Of a stretch of 22,321 nt of DNA, positions 22,275 through 22,321 are shown one piece after another. Position numbers and translations under genes: made by a program. Source of the stretch: Syntrophaceae bacterium UBA2192 (lineage in GTDB: Bacteria > Desulfobacterota > Syntrophia > Syntrophales > UBA2192). Position 1 is the first letter of the stretch. The number at the start of each line of letters is the position of its first letter. The notes under the pieces are model-generated. The model did not search any database, was not told where the DNA came from, and saw only the letters and a list, made by a program, of their open reading frames with translations. Where the stretch lies: positions 1-22,321 of the forward strand of contig DCVI01000189.1 of assembly GCA_002327315.1 (NCBI GenBank), in the 5' to 3' direction.

Positions 22275-22321
22275 GAGCATGAAGGGACCAGGGACGAGGC
22301 AAAACAGCCACAAGCCACTAG

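Overview
This is a GC-rich bacterial window dominated by one polyhydroxyalkanoate (PHA) granule locus. The suggested host is an anaerobic or syntrophic deltaproteobacterial-type organism (Desulfobacterota, possibly a Syntrophales relative). That is an inference from the class III PhaC/PhaE synthase, the PhaR regulator, the TRAP transporter, a long fused CoA-transferase and the general style of the sequence; no rRNA or other phylogenetic marker is present.

Layout. Positions 136-747 (minus) hold a class II aldolase-family gene. It is followed on the plus strand by an HPP-family membrane protein (961-1446) and a long fused family I CoA-transferase (1575-3614). From 3686 to 15691 nearly everything is on the minus strand. 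Read in the direction of transcription (right to left) this is: a phasin-like gene (15691), an intracellular PhaZ-type depolymerase (15241), two tandem phasin-like genes (13439, 13136), a PhaC-like hydrolase (12814), a coiled-coil protein (11147), phaE (10613), class III phaC (9712), a double-GAF protein (8340), a MaoC/PhaJ-type hydratase (7213), an LCM/TcmP-type methyltransferase (6489) and a second PhaC-like hydrolase (5467). phaR (15955) is divergent from the first phasin-like gene and is followed by a RidA-family gene.

The right-hand part (plus strand) carries a 20-residue signal-peptide-only ORF, a secreted lytic transglycosylase (17246-18226), a YgjP/DUF45 metallopeptidase (18377-19039) and a TRAP transporter operon, dctP-dctQ-dctM. 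Both dctP and dctM are interrupted by a single in-frame stop codon.

How the genes fit together. PhaJ can supply (R)-3-hydroxyacyl-CoA. PhaC/PhaE polymerises it. The phasin-like proteins and the 177-aa coiled-coil protein probably coat the granule. PhaZ mobilises the polymer, and the CoA-transferase can activate or exchange the released acids. PhaR is the expected sensor and regulator. The two phasin-type promoters have the same architecture: a TTGC-N3-GCAA palindrome 8-9 bp upstream of a perfect TTGACA -35 box, 17 bp from the -10. This is the most interesting regulatory signal here and a candidate PhaR operator. A second theme is that many intergenic gaps contain short degenerate tandem repeats, mostly of period 7 but of unrelated sequence. 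No CRISPR array, tRNA, rRNA, phage gene or intact insertion sequence was recognised.
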